Part shown: positions 12,601 through 24,007 of the stretch, in pieces
Layout of the letters: every line of letters begins with the position of its first letter
Position numbering within the stretch: position 1 is the stretch's first letter
Assembly (NCBI GenBank): GCA_004352715.1
Contig: SCFE01000050.1
Coordinates: 1,102,519 to 1,166,518, forward strand
Length of the DNA stretch: 64,000 nucleotides
Reading direction: 5' to 3'
Source: Hofstenia miamia
Taxonomy: Eukaryota > Xenacoelomorpha > Acoela
Position numbers and translations under genes: made by a program
Notes under the pieces: generated by a model
Seen by the model: only the letters and a program-made list of their open reading frames with translations
Told to the model about the DNA's origin: nothing
Databases searched by the model: none

Positions 12601-15600
12601 ATGACATTAAGAAGACTGCCTAAACATTAAGTTTCAGCTACTTTGAAATAAAAATATTTAAACGGTAGAAAAGCATAAAAATAACTTTAAGTTGTATAAC
12701 AATAACTGAGCATCTTACCAGTCTAGACAAGTCTTGCATTTTAGTCAAATCTTGAGCTTTGGCAGTTTTTATTTGCTCCAATTCTCGCTTCTTCTCTTCT
12801 GTGTCTTTATTGTATTTCTCATTCCAATAATCTAGTTTTTCAACCAAATCCTAAATATATTTGCAACTTTTTTTTGCGAAAAGCAACATATTTTACAAAC
12901 CTAACGAATAGAATTCAATAAATCGTTATAACAATCAACAAAATATATCAAAACCCCCAGAATATTGCTATTTACAAATGCATCTAAGTCTAATTTAACA
13001 AATGGTGAATAGCTCTGAAATACTGACCAACACATTAAAAACACTCAAAAAGAAGACATTTTAATGCGGAGATATTGAATCAAACTTCAAAAGGCTGGAA
13101 GCCTATAAACTTTATATCGATTTGCTAATAACACGAGATTCTAAATCATAAAAATTATATTGAAAATTTTAATATTTCAAATATATATTGCAAATTTAGG
13201 ATTAAACAAATTTTAACAATTAAAATTTATAATCTTTACATTGGGTGACAAAAACCTGTAATGGCGAACAAAAAATCAATCTGAAGAAAGTATGATGCCT
13301 TTCCACGAAATATGTTCAAGTCAGGATTTAATGCCGATCATAAGATTCTACAATTTGAAAATGGAGGAAAATTTCTGTACATGTAAGTTTGCAAAATAAA
13401 CCAGTTATTTTAATAACATGAAACTAAATGTTGAAAAAATTATAAAGAAACTTACTTTAATTCTCCGTTCAAGAAACAATTCGAGATCCGCATTCACACG
13501 TATTTCTTCATCTTTCTTTTTGTTTAAATTCTAAATAGAATAGCATTTTTTCATCATTGGCCATAAAAAGAAATGAAATCGTTATTGAAATTTAGAATTT
13601 CGCTTAAAATGGTAAACTCGCGATAACAATTTCGAGTACAATATTTCTGAAAAAACGGAATGAAATTTCAGCAATGTCATAGTCTAGTAATAGACTATTT
13701 TTTAATTAAATCAAGTACAGACTTCGCAAATAACTGAAATGATGTTTGTGACTAACACTGATTTCCTGTTGAATCTCCTCGAGGGAAAGTTCACACTTCT
13801 TTTTCGTCTGAACAGTGTTGACTTCAGAAACTTTCTTTACGTATTCCTTCTCCATCATTGTCTTTGCTTTCATCTCCTGCAACTGATCTTTTAAATGGGC
13901 AATCATTTCATTCCGTTTCTAAAAATTGACTTCAGCATAAACAACAGTTAACATTGAGCTAGCTTTTTGACGTAGTGAATATGCGCAAAATTTGATTATG
14001 AGTGATTTTAACGTGTGCAAATTTAAATTTTTTTAAAATAGATTTCGCGACTTACGAGGAGGAAACTATAGCTCATAGGATTGAATGGTACAACACTCAT
14101 ACTTAAACTGTTTTGAGAATGGAATTAATTACTGCAGATAACATACGTTATTAAACTGTTATAAAGTTGAAGCAATTAGAGCATGATTTAACCCTATACC
14201 ATCGGAAAAACAATGGTATTATATATTAATCATTGTAATAAGGAAAAATGCACTATATTAATATTATAGAAAATATTAATGATAGATCATGAAATTTTCA
14301 ATTTCAATATATTTTCTCCCAAAATATTTTTACTACAAATTCGTAACAAGCTCTTCAAAACTGATTCCTTCACAACGTCTCAATACAGCATCTTGTAGAC
14401 ACATGAATAGATGGGCCAACAGACAAAACACAAGTCACAAGCACTGACTTAACACAGATTCTCTACCAGACGCAATTTTAGTTTAAATAAATCCATAAAG
14501 ACCTTTTCACAGGTCATATTCTGAATATTACAATGCATACGATGTACTTCTTAAGCATACATATAAACTAAACTATACTGATTTGTGATAGTAATGTACA
14601 TATCTATGCAAAATCAAATTGTTAGAATAATAATTTTGACACAATTTTTAGTCAAATTTTCAGTTTCTAACGAAAACTTAACAAAAGTGAGATTAGGGTT
14701 AAACTTGTCCGCAACAATGAAAATAAGTGAAACTAACAAAAATTTATAATAAAAAATTCACATCCCAACAAAATTTATTGATTTGGCCCAAGTCAAATTC
14801 AAGTCATGTACTATGTACACATACATACCAGAGGTAACCAGATTATAGCTTATGATTATAGTCTATAATAGCAATACTACACCATTTCAACAAGTAATTA
14901 AGAACAACCATATTGTACTTCAGAACTGACAAATTGTATTGAGAAAACGTAATTGAAATTTAAATTGGATGAATATTCTTCATATCACATTTGCAACTCC
15001 ATCAGCTGTCATAGCGCCAGTTAGATAAAAATTGACTGTACTCAAGGGGTGCTCAGGGGGATTAGCAGATCAGGTTAAACATTACTGGAGACCCAATTAA
15101 AATAAAAAAATACATACTGCTATAGAATCTTTTTTCACCCAAACTAAATTACAATTACATGTTTTGAATTACAATTTTGCAATTCTGAATTACTTCTTGA
15201 AATGGTTAGTTAAAAAGCTATAATGTGAGCAATAATATTAATAGTACTTCTATTATTGAATACTATCATCAACATGTGCACTCGATGAAGTATTTGAAAT
15301 TAAGTGTAATGACACTAATTTTTCAGTTGAACTTCACAAATTACAGAGAGAAATTGATTCAGATATGGGTGCTTTTGACTTTTTTGCTTCATAAAAATTT
15401 AAATGGCCACTATTATCAAACATTGCTGCTATTATTGTTGGTGTTTTACCATCGCTGACAATGGCTGAACGTAGTTTCTCTTTCTTCATCTAGAATTATT
15501 GTATCATATCCGAAAAAAACTTAAAAGACTACCGGTATTTAAGATGCTATAAAAGAATATTATAATTAAATGGTTAGTAGCCAACCAAGGCTATAATAAT

Positions 15601-18600
15601 CAAAGATTATAGAGGCATTTCTGATACATACATACATTTTATGTATGGAAATAACATGCAAATAACTTCAACTTTGCATTAAAGATATTTAGTGTAAAAA
15701 AATTTCACAACTACGGAATAAGATAAACAATACCTGGATCTCATCATCTTTTTCTCGTTTAACACTTTTGATTTCTTCTTGTAATTGGCGTATTCTTATA
15801 CGTCCATCTTCCTCGCTATGCAAAAATAGAAAATTAGTGCTAGGACATACTCACTTACATTTTGACAGTATCCCGCAGAGCAGCACGAGTATTTCGTTCT
15901 TCTGTCACTGCCGCTGAAAGAGCAGCAAAGCTCCCATCAGTAAACAGTTCACTTAAACCAGTTTGAAGAACAGTCTCAGCAAACTTCCTAAAAGCGAGTA
16001 CTTCTCACACATTAAAAAATTTACCTATACGTCAAGAATTTCTTGACATAATAGAAGCAAAAAATAAATTGTAAGGATTACGACGCGAATGAATTAGTTC
16101 TTAAGTAATGGAAAAATATGAATTACGCGTTATACAGGGTGTCCCAAAAAATATTTTATTTTATTTGGCTCCCGTTTTGTATGTAGATGATGGATCGAAA
16201 CATAACCGATTAAAGTATGTTCCCAACAAAAATTCTAGTTTACGAAAATAGTTTCACATATTTTATCAATAATTATGAAAGCAAGCCATTAAAATTTCGA
16301 GTAATTAGCAATCATATTATCCTATTTATTCAAATTTGGCCAATTTAAATGAATCAAAGCTTATNAAAAATAAATTGTAAAGATTACGACGCGAATGAAT
16401 TAGTTCTTGGAAAAAATATGAATTACGCGTTATACAGGGTGTCCCAAAAAATATTTTATTTTATTTGGCTCCCGTTTTGTATGTAGATGATGGATCGAAA
16501 CATAACCGATTAAAGTATGTTCCCAACAAAAATTCTAGTTTCACATATTTTATCAATAATTATTAAAGCAAGCCATTAAAATTCCTCAAATTTCGAGTAA
16601 TTAGCAATCATATTATCCTATTTATTCAAATTTGGCCAATTTAAATGAATCAAAGCTTATAAATAAATTCCACCGATGATATACTTGGTTGGAGTCATAA
16701 ACAACTTTCTTAAACTGTGTCAGATAGCTTTAGGTGCGTCATAATTTTCAATTGTCATGAAAGGTTTGTGGATGCAGGGTCCTAATTTCCAGTTATTGGT
16801 TAGGTTTTAAAACATTTCATTTCTTGAGTAAACATTTACAAAACATACTTTATTATAAACATCATTTTTCAGTGTTCGCATTAAAAAACACTGTAACTGT
16901 AATTGAATCAATTCAAACTGAAGTTTGCAAAAATATTCAACTTTAACTTAACGGAAAGTAATTATTTTTTCTAACAGAACGGAAAACTAAAACTAAAAAT
17001 TAATGTAAACTGCTGATATGTAAAATGCATTCAAATAGAATCTGGTGGTTGCAATCATGAACCTGTTAGCGTAAGAGTGAAATGTAAATGAAACAAATAA
17101 GAGAACCGATCTGTCTATTTAAGTCAACCAGTANTATCAATAATTATTAAAGCAAGCCATTAAAATTCCTCAAATTTCGAGTAATTAGCAATCATATTAT
17201 CCTATTTATTCAAATTTGGCCAATTTAAATGAATCAAAGCTTATAAAAAAATTCCACGTATGATATACTTGGTTGGAGTCATAAACAACTTTCTTAAACT
17301 GTGTCAGATAGCTTTAGGTGCGTCATAATTTTCAATTGTCATGAAAGGTTTGTGGATGCAGGGTCTTAATTTCCAGTTATTGGTTAGGTTTTAGAACATT
17401 TCATTTCTTGAGTAAACAGTTTTTAGTGTTCGCATTAAAAACCACTGTAACTGTAATTGAATCAATTCAAACTGAAGTTTGCAAAAATATTCAACTTTAA
17501 CTTAACGGAAAGTAATTATTTTTCTAACAGAACGGAAAACTAAAACTAAAAATTAATGTAAACTGCTGATATGTAAAATGCATTCAAATAGAATCTAGTG
17601 GTTACAATCATGAACCTGTTAGCGTAAAAGTGAAATGTAAATGAAACACATAAGAGAACCGATCTGTCTATTTAAGTCAACCAGTAGGTGAAATCGCAGC
17701 ATTATTGATTGATGACTGTCAAGTTGTCTTTATATATTGTCGTACGGGTTTGACGTCAACAATGTTTTGTTAGAAGTAAGCCTATATTGTAGAAGTGAGA
17801 ATTGATCCCATAAAAAAATGCGGATTCATCTTCTCGATTGCTGAGTAAGTATAGTGTGTCAATCAAGATGGGCTGATATCCAAAAGATAATGTTTAAAAA
17901 GTTCTGTCCTAGTAAAAAAAGCTAAATGTGTTTAAAAGCGCCGTTCACGACATCTGAAAATAGAGAACTTTTTCATCCATACATGTTGCAGTTTCTGCAT
18001 TATCTAAATGAAAATTACATTCTGATCGTTGCATAAAAATGTCTGAGTGATTTCTCGAATATATTACTGAAGACGATGATTTTCACCTCAACGTGATTTT
18101 CACAAGGTGTATTTCTACAATAATGGGAGGCCAATAATTACAATATGTGCTATTTGAAATCCACATTGATTCTTGGTAAACAATGACGATAAACCTCTTT
18201 GAAGATGCTATAAAATGAACATACGTCTACATTCTCCACTCTCAACGATCGAACAACTTGGTTTAAACAAGATAGTTTGCTGGTACGTTATACATCTGTG
18301 TGCTATTGGCTGAATGAAGCCGGTAGAAAAGCGCTTAGATCGTAACACCTGAATCCACTAGATCTCGATTTTTGAGAATCAGGCATACAATTTGAGCATT
18401 CGCCAATGATCTCATTTTCGCCAAAATGGATGCGAAAGTGAGTGGTACAACATCAATCATAACATGCTTCACAGCGTAGTGAAAAAAAATGAATTTTCGT
18501 CTTGAATTTGATTCACTTACGTATATGTATTGTGTAAATATAGAAATATAAATGTAATTTCAACATACAAAGTGTGAAATATGTTATTCCCATAGTGCGC

Positions 18601-20092
18601 GACTTTCCAAGCACCCTGCATAATGTCAACAAATGTACGATCAATCAGATGTGGTGGCATCAATGCTGCACAGGCAAAGATATGTCCCCACACTTTTTAG
18701 AAGGGGACAAAAGGGGAAATTATTCTCCAATATTGATCTAACACTATAAAAACAACCTCCTTTCCCAAAGTTTTCACATGAAGCAACACCCTTCATTATT
18801 ACAATGCAAAAGAGGCTGTGATGTTGACTTGTAGGTACGGAATAAATGAAGTATGATCAGCAAATTTCCGGATAAAGGAATCCCTGGAAATCATGCAAAC
18901 ATGATAACATTTGAAATATACGCTGCATTTATTACAAAAAGTTTAAGCAATAAAAAATCGAATTAAAAATTGCCGAGTGCAATCAAAGTTGATAATTTTA
19001 CCTTATAAATGCTTTCTATCGACAAACGTTCAGATTACAGTAAGCATTTACCGTTTAGCAAAATTTTCAGGTCTATTAGAATTCATAATTTAGACGAAAC
19101 TTTCTAAATATTCACGATGAAATTTTCCAGTAAACAACGTCATTACACTTATATTGGCTATGTGTTCAAATCTGAAACTGAAGTAACTACCGTCAATCTT
19201 TGGAATTAGATTTATATATCATGGGTAACTGGTTAAAAATGAAGATAAACAATGAAATGATTCTATGGTTCTGATGTTGCAGATCTTGCAAATATAGAAT
19301 GCAACAATGATGAAGTGAAATCTCATAAACTGCACAATATTATGACATTGATACATTTTCCAAAGAAGCTTCATAGTAAGGTATAATTTAATAGTTTAGC
19401 AAATCTAGAGCCGGTAAACAAAAATTCTAGCTCATCATTAGATTATTGTGAAAGTGACAATTTATTTAAACCCTTCCTTATATCTTCGCATTTTATTTGT
19501 TATACTTAATGTCATATAAAAATCAGCTCTCTAGGAAATATTAATTTTGATTGAACGTGCAACACATAAAACTGACAAACCTATCATCTTGCATCTTCGC
19601 CAAATTATCAGGACTGAGAGGGTTTTGCATCAAACTTTTAGTGAAAGCAACATTACTGCCTTTTAGTTCATCAAGAATTTCTTGCAAATCATTACGCGTT
19701 GCCTGAGCCTTATCTTTCATCTTAGGACCAGCAGCTGAAATAAAACGATATTGCATCAACAATAATAAAATAGTAAAATAAAGTAAATTCGTAAATTCTA
19801 AACAATAAATACATAATTGAACACTACCTTTCATTTCAGCTAACTGCATGTTAAGTACTTCAAATTGACTTTCGAGTCTTTTCTGCGATTCCACAATTTC
19901 CGATATTTCATCTTGAACAATCTATAAAAAAATATACTACTATACAATAACAATTATAACCTTGGCTGCATCAGGTCGTCCCTGGAAAGAAGACGGCATT
20001 ATTCTGCCTAACACAGCAAGTTGATCCACTGTATCTTCCAAAACAGCACCAAGACATATTCTATCAATAGAAGATAAAAATATATCACTCAT
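9481..20092 (-). CDS. IQCG: IQ-motif axonemal protein, DRC9 (IQCG) orthologue, ten exons
   Basis: DRC9/IQCG is a subunit of the nexin-dynein regulatory complex, which links outer doublets and controls dynein in motile cilia and sperm flagella; its IQ motif binds calmodulin (family knowledge). Exons read on the minus strand: 20092-19961, 19921-19828, 19734-19581, 15987-15859, 15815-15734, 13918-13757, 13530-13456, 12850-12719, 9748-9647, 9603-9481. Every intron is GT-AG and phases close exactly (0,1,2,2,0,0,0,0,0), giving 1185 bases, 394 residues plus stop, against about 440 in mammals. Residues 45-350 are almost continuous coiled coil. Diagnostic stretches are [16 protein letters not shown] (exon 6) and [16 protein letters not shown] (exon 8), close to vertebrate IQCG. 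The IQ motif [11 protein letters not shown] begins at residue 355 and a 22-residue Lys/Gly tail ends the protein. The start ATG at 20092 is the first in frame. Introns are 39, 93, 3593, 43, 1815, 226, 605, 2970 and 43 bp; the long ones hold transposon debris. The gene looks intact. Confidence 0.93.
9647..9748 (-). CDS. IQCG: DRC9-like exon 9
   Basis: 34 codons ([20 protein letters not shown] and on) after TTTTAG, before donor GTATTT. It is followed by a 43-bp intron. Confidence 0.9.
10014..11260 (+). pseudogene. LINE relic in DRC9 intron 8
   Basis: Antisense to the host gene. The first frame has [34 protein letters not shown] and [19 protein letters not shown]: the finger, palm and conserved glycine-serine boxes of a non-LTR reverse transcriptase. 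A frameshift moves the YADD box ([10 protein letters not shown], from about 10310) into another frame. The thumb region follows at 10580-10876 ([20 protein letters not shown]). The 3' end is AT-rich with (TAC)n near 11250. Stops and shifts make it inactive, and the 5' end is missing. Confidence 0.8.
11083..11538. repeat. Adjacent near-copies joined by a single N (likely assembly overlap)
   Basis: 11083-11312 and 11314-11538 are the same sequence apart from a few substitutions and a different number of TAC/TAG units. A single N at 11313 separates them. This is what two unmerged allelic contig ends look like after scaffolding. Confidence 0.85.
11539..12718 (-). other. Rest of DRC9 intron 8
   Basis: No recognisable element. 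A 98-codon open frame at 11837 has no domain and no codon support. Confidence 0.4.
12719..12850 (-). CDS. IQCG: DRC9-like exon 8
   Basis: 44 codons after TTTAG; contains [20 protein letters not shown] and [11 protein letters not shown], closely like vertebrate IQCG. Donor GTAAGA. Confidence 0.92.
12851..13455 (-). other. DRC9 intron 7
   Basis: 605 bp of AT-rich intron with nothing recognised. Confidence 0.6.
13456..13530 (-). CDS. IQCG: DRC9-like exon 7
   Basis: 25 codons ([20 protein letters not shown] and five more) between TTTAG and GTAAGT, both phase 0. Confidence 0.9.
13757..13918 (-). CDS. IQCG: DRC9-like exon 6
   Basis: Follows acceptor TTTTAG; 54 codons containing the most conserved block of the protein, [16 protein letters not shown]. 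The donor is GTTAGT; the choice of this site is set by the phase of exon 7. Confidence 0.92.
15200..15560 (+). pseudogene. hAT transposase C-terminal relic in DRC9 intron 5
   Basis: On the plus strand, after [14 protein letters not shown], a frame near 15415-15480 reads [14 protein letters not shown]. The AERSFS box is a hallmark of the hAT C-terminal dimerisation domain. Stops and frame changes show decay. The rest of the transposase was not found in the intron (13919-15733). Confidence 0.6.
15734..15815 (-). CDS. IQCG: DRC9-like exon 5
   Basis: Separated from exon 4 by a 43-bp intron. Reads [20 protein letters not shown] and ends phase 0 before donor GTATTG. Confidence 0.9.
15859..15987 (-). 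CDS. IQCG: DRC9-like exon 4
   Basis: Follows acceptor TTTTAG; contains [15 protein letters not shown] and [20 protein letters not shown]. Ends in phase 2 before a strong donor GTAAGT. Confidence 0.9.
16057..17700. repeat. Staggered near-copies joined by single N (likely assembly overlaps)
   Basis: 16058-16364 recurs from 16366 onward, and 16547-17133 recurs from 17135 onward; the junctions are single N at 16365 and 17134. Copies differ by small indels and substitutions. The arrangement is that of three contigs laid end to end without merging their roughly 0.3- and 0.6-kb overlaps, so intron 3 of DRC9 is probably about 0.9 kb shorter than shown. Confidence 0.85.
16135..18618 (+). mobile_element. 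Decayed DDE-type DNA transposon in DRC9 intron 3
   Basis: The left end, after TA, is cagggtgtcccaaaaaat, a terminus common among mariner/IS630-type elements; it also appears in the duplicated contig end at 16435. The right end is caccctg at 18612-18618. About 18248-18390 on the plus strand reads [11 protein letters not shown] and LNPLDLDF in one broken frame, resembling the second catalytic Asp box (WFQQD) and the PDLTPLDF box of the superfamily. Many stops are present. TA is not evident at the right border. Confidence 0.45.
18619..19580 (-). other. Rest of DRC9 intron 3
   Basis: AT-rich, nothing recognised. Confidence 0.4.
19581..19734 (-). CDS. IQCG: DRC9-like exon 3
   Basis: Follows acceptor TTTCAG; contains [19 protein letters not shown] and [18 protein letters not shown], the latter a conserved stretch of the family. 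Ends in phase 2 before donor GTTTGT. Confidence 0.9.
19828..19921 (-). CDS. IQCG: DRC9-like exon 2
   Basis: Follows acceptor TTATAG; reads [20 protein letters not shown] and ends in phase 1 before donor GTAGTG. Heptad-like charged helix. Confidence 0.88.
19961..20092 (-). CDS. IQCG: DRC9-like exon 1
   Basis: Begins with ATG at 20092 ([20 protein letters not shown]) and ends ...PDAAK before donor GTTATA. 44 codons, phase 0. The following intron is only 39 bp. Confidence 0.85.
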
Positions 20093-20389
20093 TTAGAACT
20101 AAAATAAAGTGGTTCTAAAAACTCAAAATGTTGAGTGAACCTAGTCAATATCAAATACTGCTATTCATATTTAATTGAATTGAGTTATTAAAATGCTGAC
20201 CATTTAATTATTTTCATAAGTGCCACAAATAAACAAACAATGGTTTTTTGTTCACCATATTTTTTGTTTTTGTACGAATTGGTTTATATGCTAATCTATT
20301 CCAGCCCTATGATCACGCCCCATATTTCTTAATATGAGAAGTCAGAATTTCATGCCTAATTTATCTAACTTATCTCAAATGTCTTTAGC
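20093..20389. other. 5' flank of the DRC9-like gene
   Basis: Promoter side of the DRC9-like gene. No TATA box or other motif can be named with confidence. The nearest upstream feature is a LINE 3' end. Confidence 0.35.
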
Positions 20390-20760
20390 AACAACAACAA
20401 AAAGACTTTATTCACCTAAAATGAATTAAGATTTAAAAACAAAGGACCTTAACAAAAATATATGAACAGAAAGAGTATTTACAATATATAACAAAAGAAC
20501 ATGGATTATTCAAATTAAAGCGAAGAACAAAAGAAGATCAGATTAAAGAGTAGAGAGAGGACTTAAATTTAGAAGATAAGAAAAAATCTAGCTGATAGCA
20601 GTAATCAGGTAGTTAGCAATAGGAATAATGCGAATGAAAAAAGAATTTTGTGAGCGAGCTTTGTGGGTGCGTGCTTGATGAAAGATTACAGAAGTATTAG
20701 AACGTGTAGAATGAGAATTAAATGTAATCAAAGGGACCAAGATAATATTTTTCTAACAAA
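20390..20760 (-). pseudogene. LINE 3' end, minus strand
   Basis: The minus strand reads ARTHKARSQNSFFIRIIPIA, the C-terminal box of a LINE ORF2, and then ends in AATAAAGTC and a short (GTT)n tract at 20390-20405, as LINE 3' ends of this type do. Only this terminal piece is present. Confidence 0.55.
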
Positions 20761-21130
20761 AGAAATTATTCACCAATGCAATTATTAACATCACCACAGG
20801 AACTACATATAAATAAAATGTTGTTTCAGCTACTAACTTTTGTTGTTTATATTTCAAGAATCCTATTATTATTGGAATCTCTTCTGATTGCGTACTCTAA
20901 ACTTCTCAGACTACGACATCTTTACTTATTGGTTTTACGATAGCCGCAAAGACAACATCAAAAAACATTAGGGGAAATCAGTTTTAGCCAACTATTTATT
21001 GCGATGTTTGGTGAATGCATATTTGCGTACTAGGATGGTTTAATAGGTGCAAAAAGAGAGTAAAACACATATAGAAGTCAAAAAATTTATTAAATTATTA
21101 GATGCTGATCATAGCAAATCACTTTGTGAA
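20761..21130. other. No gene recognised
   Basis: Sequence between two LINE ends on the same strand; nothing further seen. Confidence 0.35.
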
Positions 21131-21440
21131 TAATAATAATAATAATAATCAATGACTTTATTTAGCCGCTGAAGGCATACACAACAAGAAAATAAAAACA
21201 AGTCAAGTTTTACGGCAGCGAGGACAGTCACAGGAGATGAAATAGTAGGCGAAGTCGGAGAAGGGCTCAGCAAAGAGGAAAGCCATCAAAGATTTCTTGA
21301 AGCTCGGTGGTGGGGAAAAGAAATCAATCGCTGTTGGAGGGTTGCGAGTCAAGATGTAATTAGCAGCAGTACAAGCACGATTGAAAAACGAGTGAAGGGT
21401 GCGATGTTTCTTTGTACGACGAATGGAGAAGGTGACAACA
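21131..21440 (-). pseudogene. Second LINE 3' end, minus strand, cut by a gap
   Basis: The minus strand reads VVTFSIRRTKKHRTLHSFF, then NRACTAANYI and SFKKSLMAFLFAEPFSDF before the stop at 21203; this is the C-terminal end of a LINE ORF2. Downstream are AATAAAGTC and a (TTA)n tail at about 21132-21150. The frame is uninterrupted up to the gap at 21441, so this is one of the younger copies here. Confidence 0.7.
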
Positions 21441-22440
21441 NNNNNNNNNNNNNNNNNNNNNNNNNNNNNNNNNNNNNNNNNNNNNNNNNNNNNNNNNNNN
21501 NNNNNNNNNNNNNNNNNNNNNNNNNNNNNNNNNNNNNNNNNNNNNNNNNNNNNNNNNNNNNNNNNNNNNNNNNNNNNNNNNNNNNNNNNNNNNNNNNNNN
21601 NNNNNNNNNNNNNNNNNNNNNNNNNNNNNNNNNNNNNNNNNNNNNNNNNNNNNNNNNNNNNNNNNNNNNNNNNNNNNNNNNNNNNNNNNNNNNNNNNNNN
21701 NNNNNNNNNNNNNNNNNNNNNNNNNNNNNNNNNNNNNNNNNNNNNNNNNNNNNNNNNNNNNNNNNNNNNNNNNNNNNNNNNNNNNNNNNNNNNNNNNNNN
21801 NNNNNNNNNNNNNNNNNNNNNNNNNNNNNNNNNNNNNNNNNNNNNNNNNNNNNNNNNNNNNNNNNNNNNNNNNNNNNNNNNNNNNNNNNNNNNNNNNNNN
21901 NNNNNNNNNNNNNNNNNNNNNNNNNNNNNNNNNNNNNNNNNNNNNNNNNNNNNNNNNNNNNNNNNNNNNNNNNNNNNNNNNNNNNNNNNNNNNNNNNNNN
22001 NNNNNNNNNNNNNNNNNNNNNNNNNNNNNNNNNNNNNNNNNNNNNNNNNNNNNNNNNNNNNNNNNNNNNNNNNNNNNNNNNNNNNNNNNNNNNNNNNNNN
22101 NNNNNNNNNNNNNNNNNNNNNNNNNNNNNNNNNNNNNNNNNNNNNNNNNNNNNNNNNNNNNNNNNNNNNNNNNNNNNNNNNNNNNNNNNNNNNNNNNNNN
22201 NNNNNNNNNNNNNNNNNNNNNNNNNNNNNNNNNNNNNNNNNNNNNNNNNNNNNNNNNNNNNNNNNNNNNNNNNNNNNNNNNNNNNNNNNNNNNNNNNNNN
22301 NNNNNNNNNNNNNNNNNNNNNNNNNNNNNNNNNNNNNNNNNNNNNNNNNNNNNNNNNNNNNNNNNNNNNNNNNNNNNNNNNNNNNNNNNNNNNNNNNNNN
22401 NNNNNNNNNNNNNNNNNNNNNNNNNNNNNNNNNNNNNNNN
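21441..22440. other. Assembly gap, exactly 1000 N
   Basis: The round size suggests a placeholder. It hides the upstream part of the LINE ending at 21131. Confidence 0.95.
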
Positions 22441-22910
22441 ATATATACTCGCGAAGAGGATATGGACAGACTACATAATTCAATGTTTAATTGAATGTTT
22501 TAATTTTTAATCGTTAAATGTTTTGGAATCAAATAATATCTTCAAATAAATATTCCACTGTTTTATACATATATATATAGTCACGTGCAAAAGTATTGGG
22601 TCACTGCATGATTTTAAGACTTTTGACTTTTAATGTGACATAGATTTGCTTTATGCATTTCAGTGTAATTAATTCAAGAGAGGATTAACCAATTAAGTCC
22701 TTTGATGTATTGCATATCAGAAATGATTATTGTGCACTTTAATAAAATCATATTCCATTCACCAGATCCTTTGTAGTCAAGTACACTTTGAAGTGGTTGC
22801 AACCACATTTTTTTATGGTTCTTGATTAATTGCACGCAAAATAATTTTTTTTGTTTATCTCACATAATATATAATATCTGTGTCTTATACTGTTTTATAT
22901 CATTTTTAAC

Positions 22911-24007
22911 ATGCCAAAGCAACGTGAACTAACTGAGCAGCAGCGTGAACAAATAATTGCTCTCCTCCTGCATACAACGCAGTCAACTCGAACTATTGCG
23001 GCAAACTTAGACATTTCTCAAAGCACTGTAAGCTACACCATCATATCATTCAATGAAACTGGATCATCAGCACCTCGACCACGTCCTGGAAGACCAAAAT
23101 TTACAACAAAGAGAGATGATAGGTTGATCACTCGTCTTGCAACTGTCAAACATTTCAAATCGACCACACAAATCAAGCAGGAATTGCCAGAATCATGTGC
23201 AAAAATCTCCATAGACAGTGTTAAACGCCGCAGCTACTTTGGATGTTCGGTCCGCAGAGCAGCAGCAAAACCTTTGCTCACAAAAATGATGAAAAAAACA
23301 ACGGTTTGCAGGTTGCATGAAATACAGAAACTGGTCAATTAATGAATGGAAAGCAGTTATGTACAGTGATAAAAGCACTTTTGAGACGTTCCCTATACCC
23401 AAAGCATTTGTTAGATGGCCTGTAGGAANNNNNNNNNNNNNNNNNNNNNNNNNNNNNNNNNNNNNNNNNNNNNNNNNNNNNNNNNNNNNNNNNNNNNNNN
23501 NNNNNNNNNNNNNNNNNNNNNNNNNNNNNNNNNNNNNNNNNNNNNNNNNNNNNNNNNNNNNNNNNNNNNNGCTGCTTTAGTTATCAGGGACGTGGTTCAT
23601 TGGGCTTTCTGGAGAAGGGTGTTAAAATAACCACAGAAAAGTATCTAAGCATTCTTGATGAAAAATTCAAAATAGCAATGAAATTTGCTGGATGTACAAC
23701 ATTCCAACAGGATAAAGCCCCATGCGCTGTCTCAAAGAGAGCACTTCAATGGTTTACTAGCAATGGCATCAAACTACTTGATGGGCCAGGAAACAGTCCA
23801 GACCTGAACCCAATAGAGAATCTTTGGATGATAATGAAGAAACAGTTCTCTGGTAAACATTTCACCAACATGGAAACATTTCGTCATGAAATTGTGAAAA
23901 TTTGGTGCACTGAAATCACAAAGGAAGTCTGTGAACATCTTGCCATCAGTATGCATAACAGGATAGAAGAAGTTATCAAAAATAAAGGAAATGCAACGAA
24001 ATATTGA
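22911..24007 (+). pseudogene. Tc1-family DD34E transposase, frameshifted
   Basis: Cut-and-paste transposase acting on the element's own inverted ends. Starts MPKQRELTEQQREQIIALLL; the paired helix-turn-helix spans about residues 1-110, with GRPKFTTKRDDR (a GRPR-like AT-hook region) between the two halves. A frameshift lies between about 23290 and 23345. The second frame has the first catalytic Asp (VMYSDKSTFE) at about 23359. After the gap the third frame has the second Asp (FQQDKAPC) and the catalytic Glu (SPDLNPIENLW) with 34 residues between them, the Tc1 spacing. It ends at 24007. The gap at 23429-23570 hides about 45 residues, so other lesions may be unseen. Confidence 0.9.
23429..23570. 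other. Assembly gap (142 N) in the Tc1 transposase
   Basis: Removes the segment between the first and second catalytic aspartates. Confidence 0.95.

Noticed and set aside
16135-16660. Genuine tandem transposon copies
   Set aside because: The single-N joins and staggered overlap fit unmerged contigs better than real tandem duplication.
21203-22510. Long open frames of 340-430 codons across 21441-22440, and similar ones at 41741-42898, 45937-47121 and 49653-50525
   Set aside because: They exist only because the N runs carry no stop codons.
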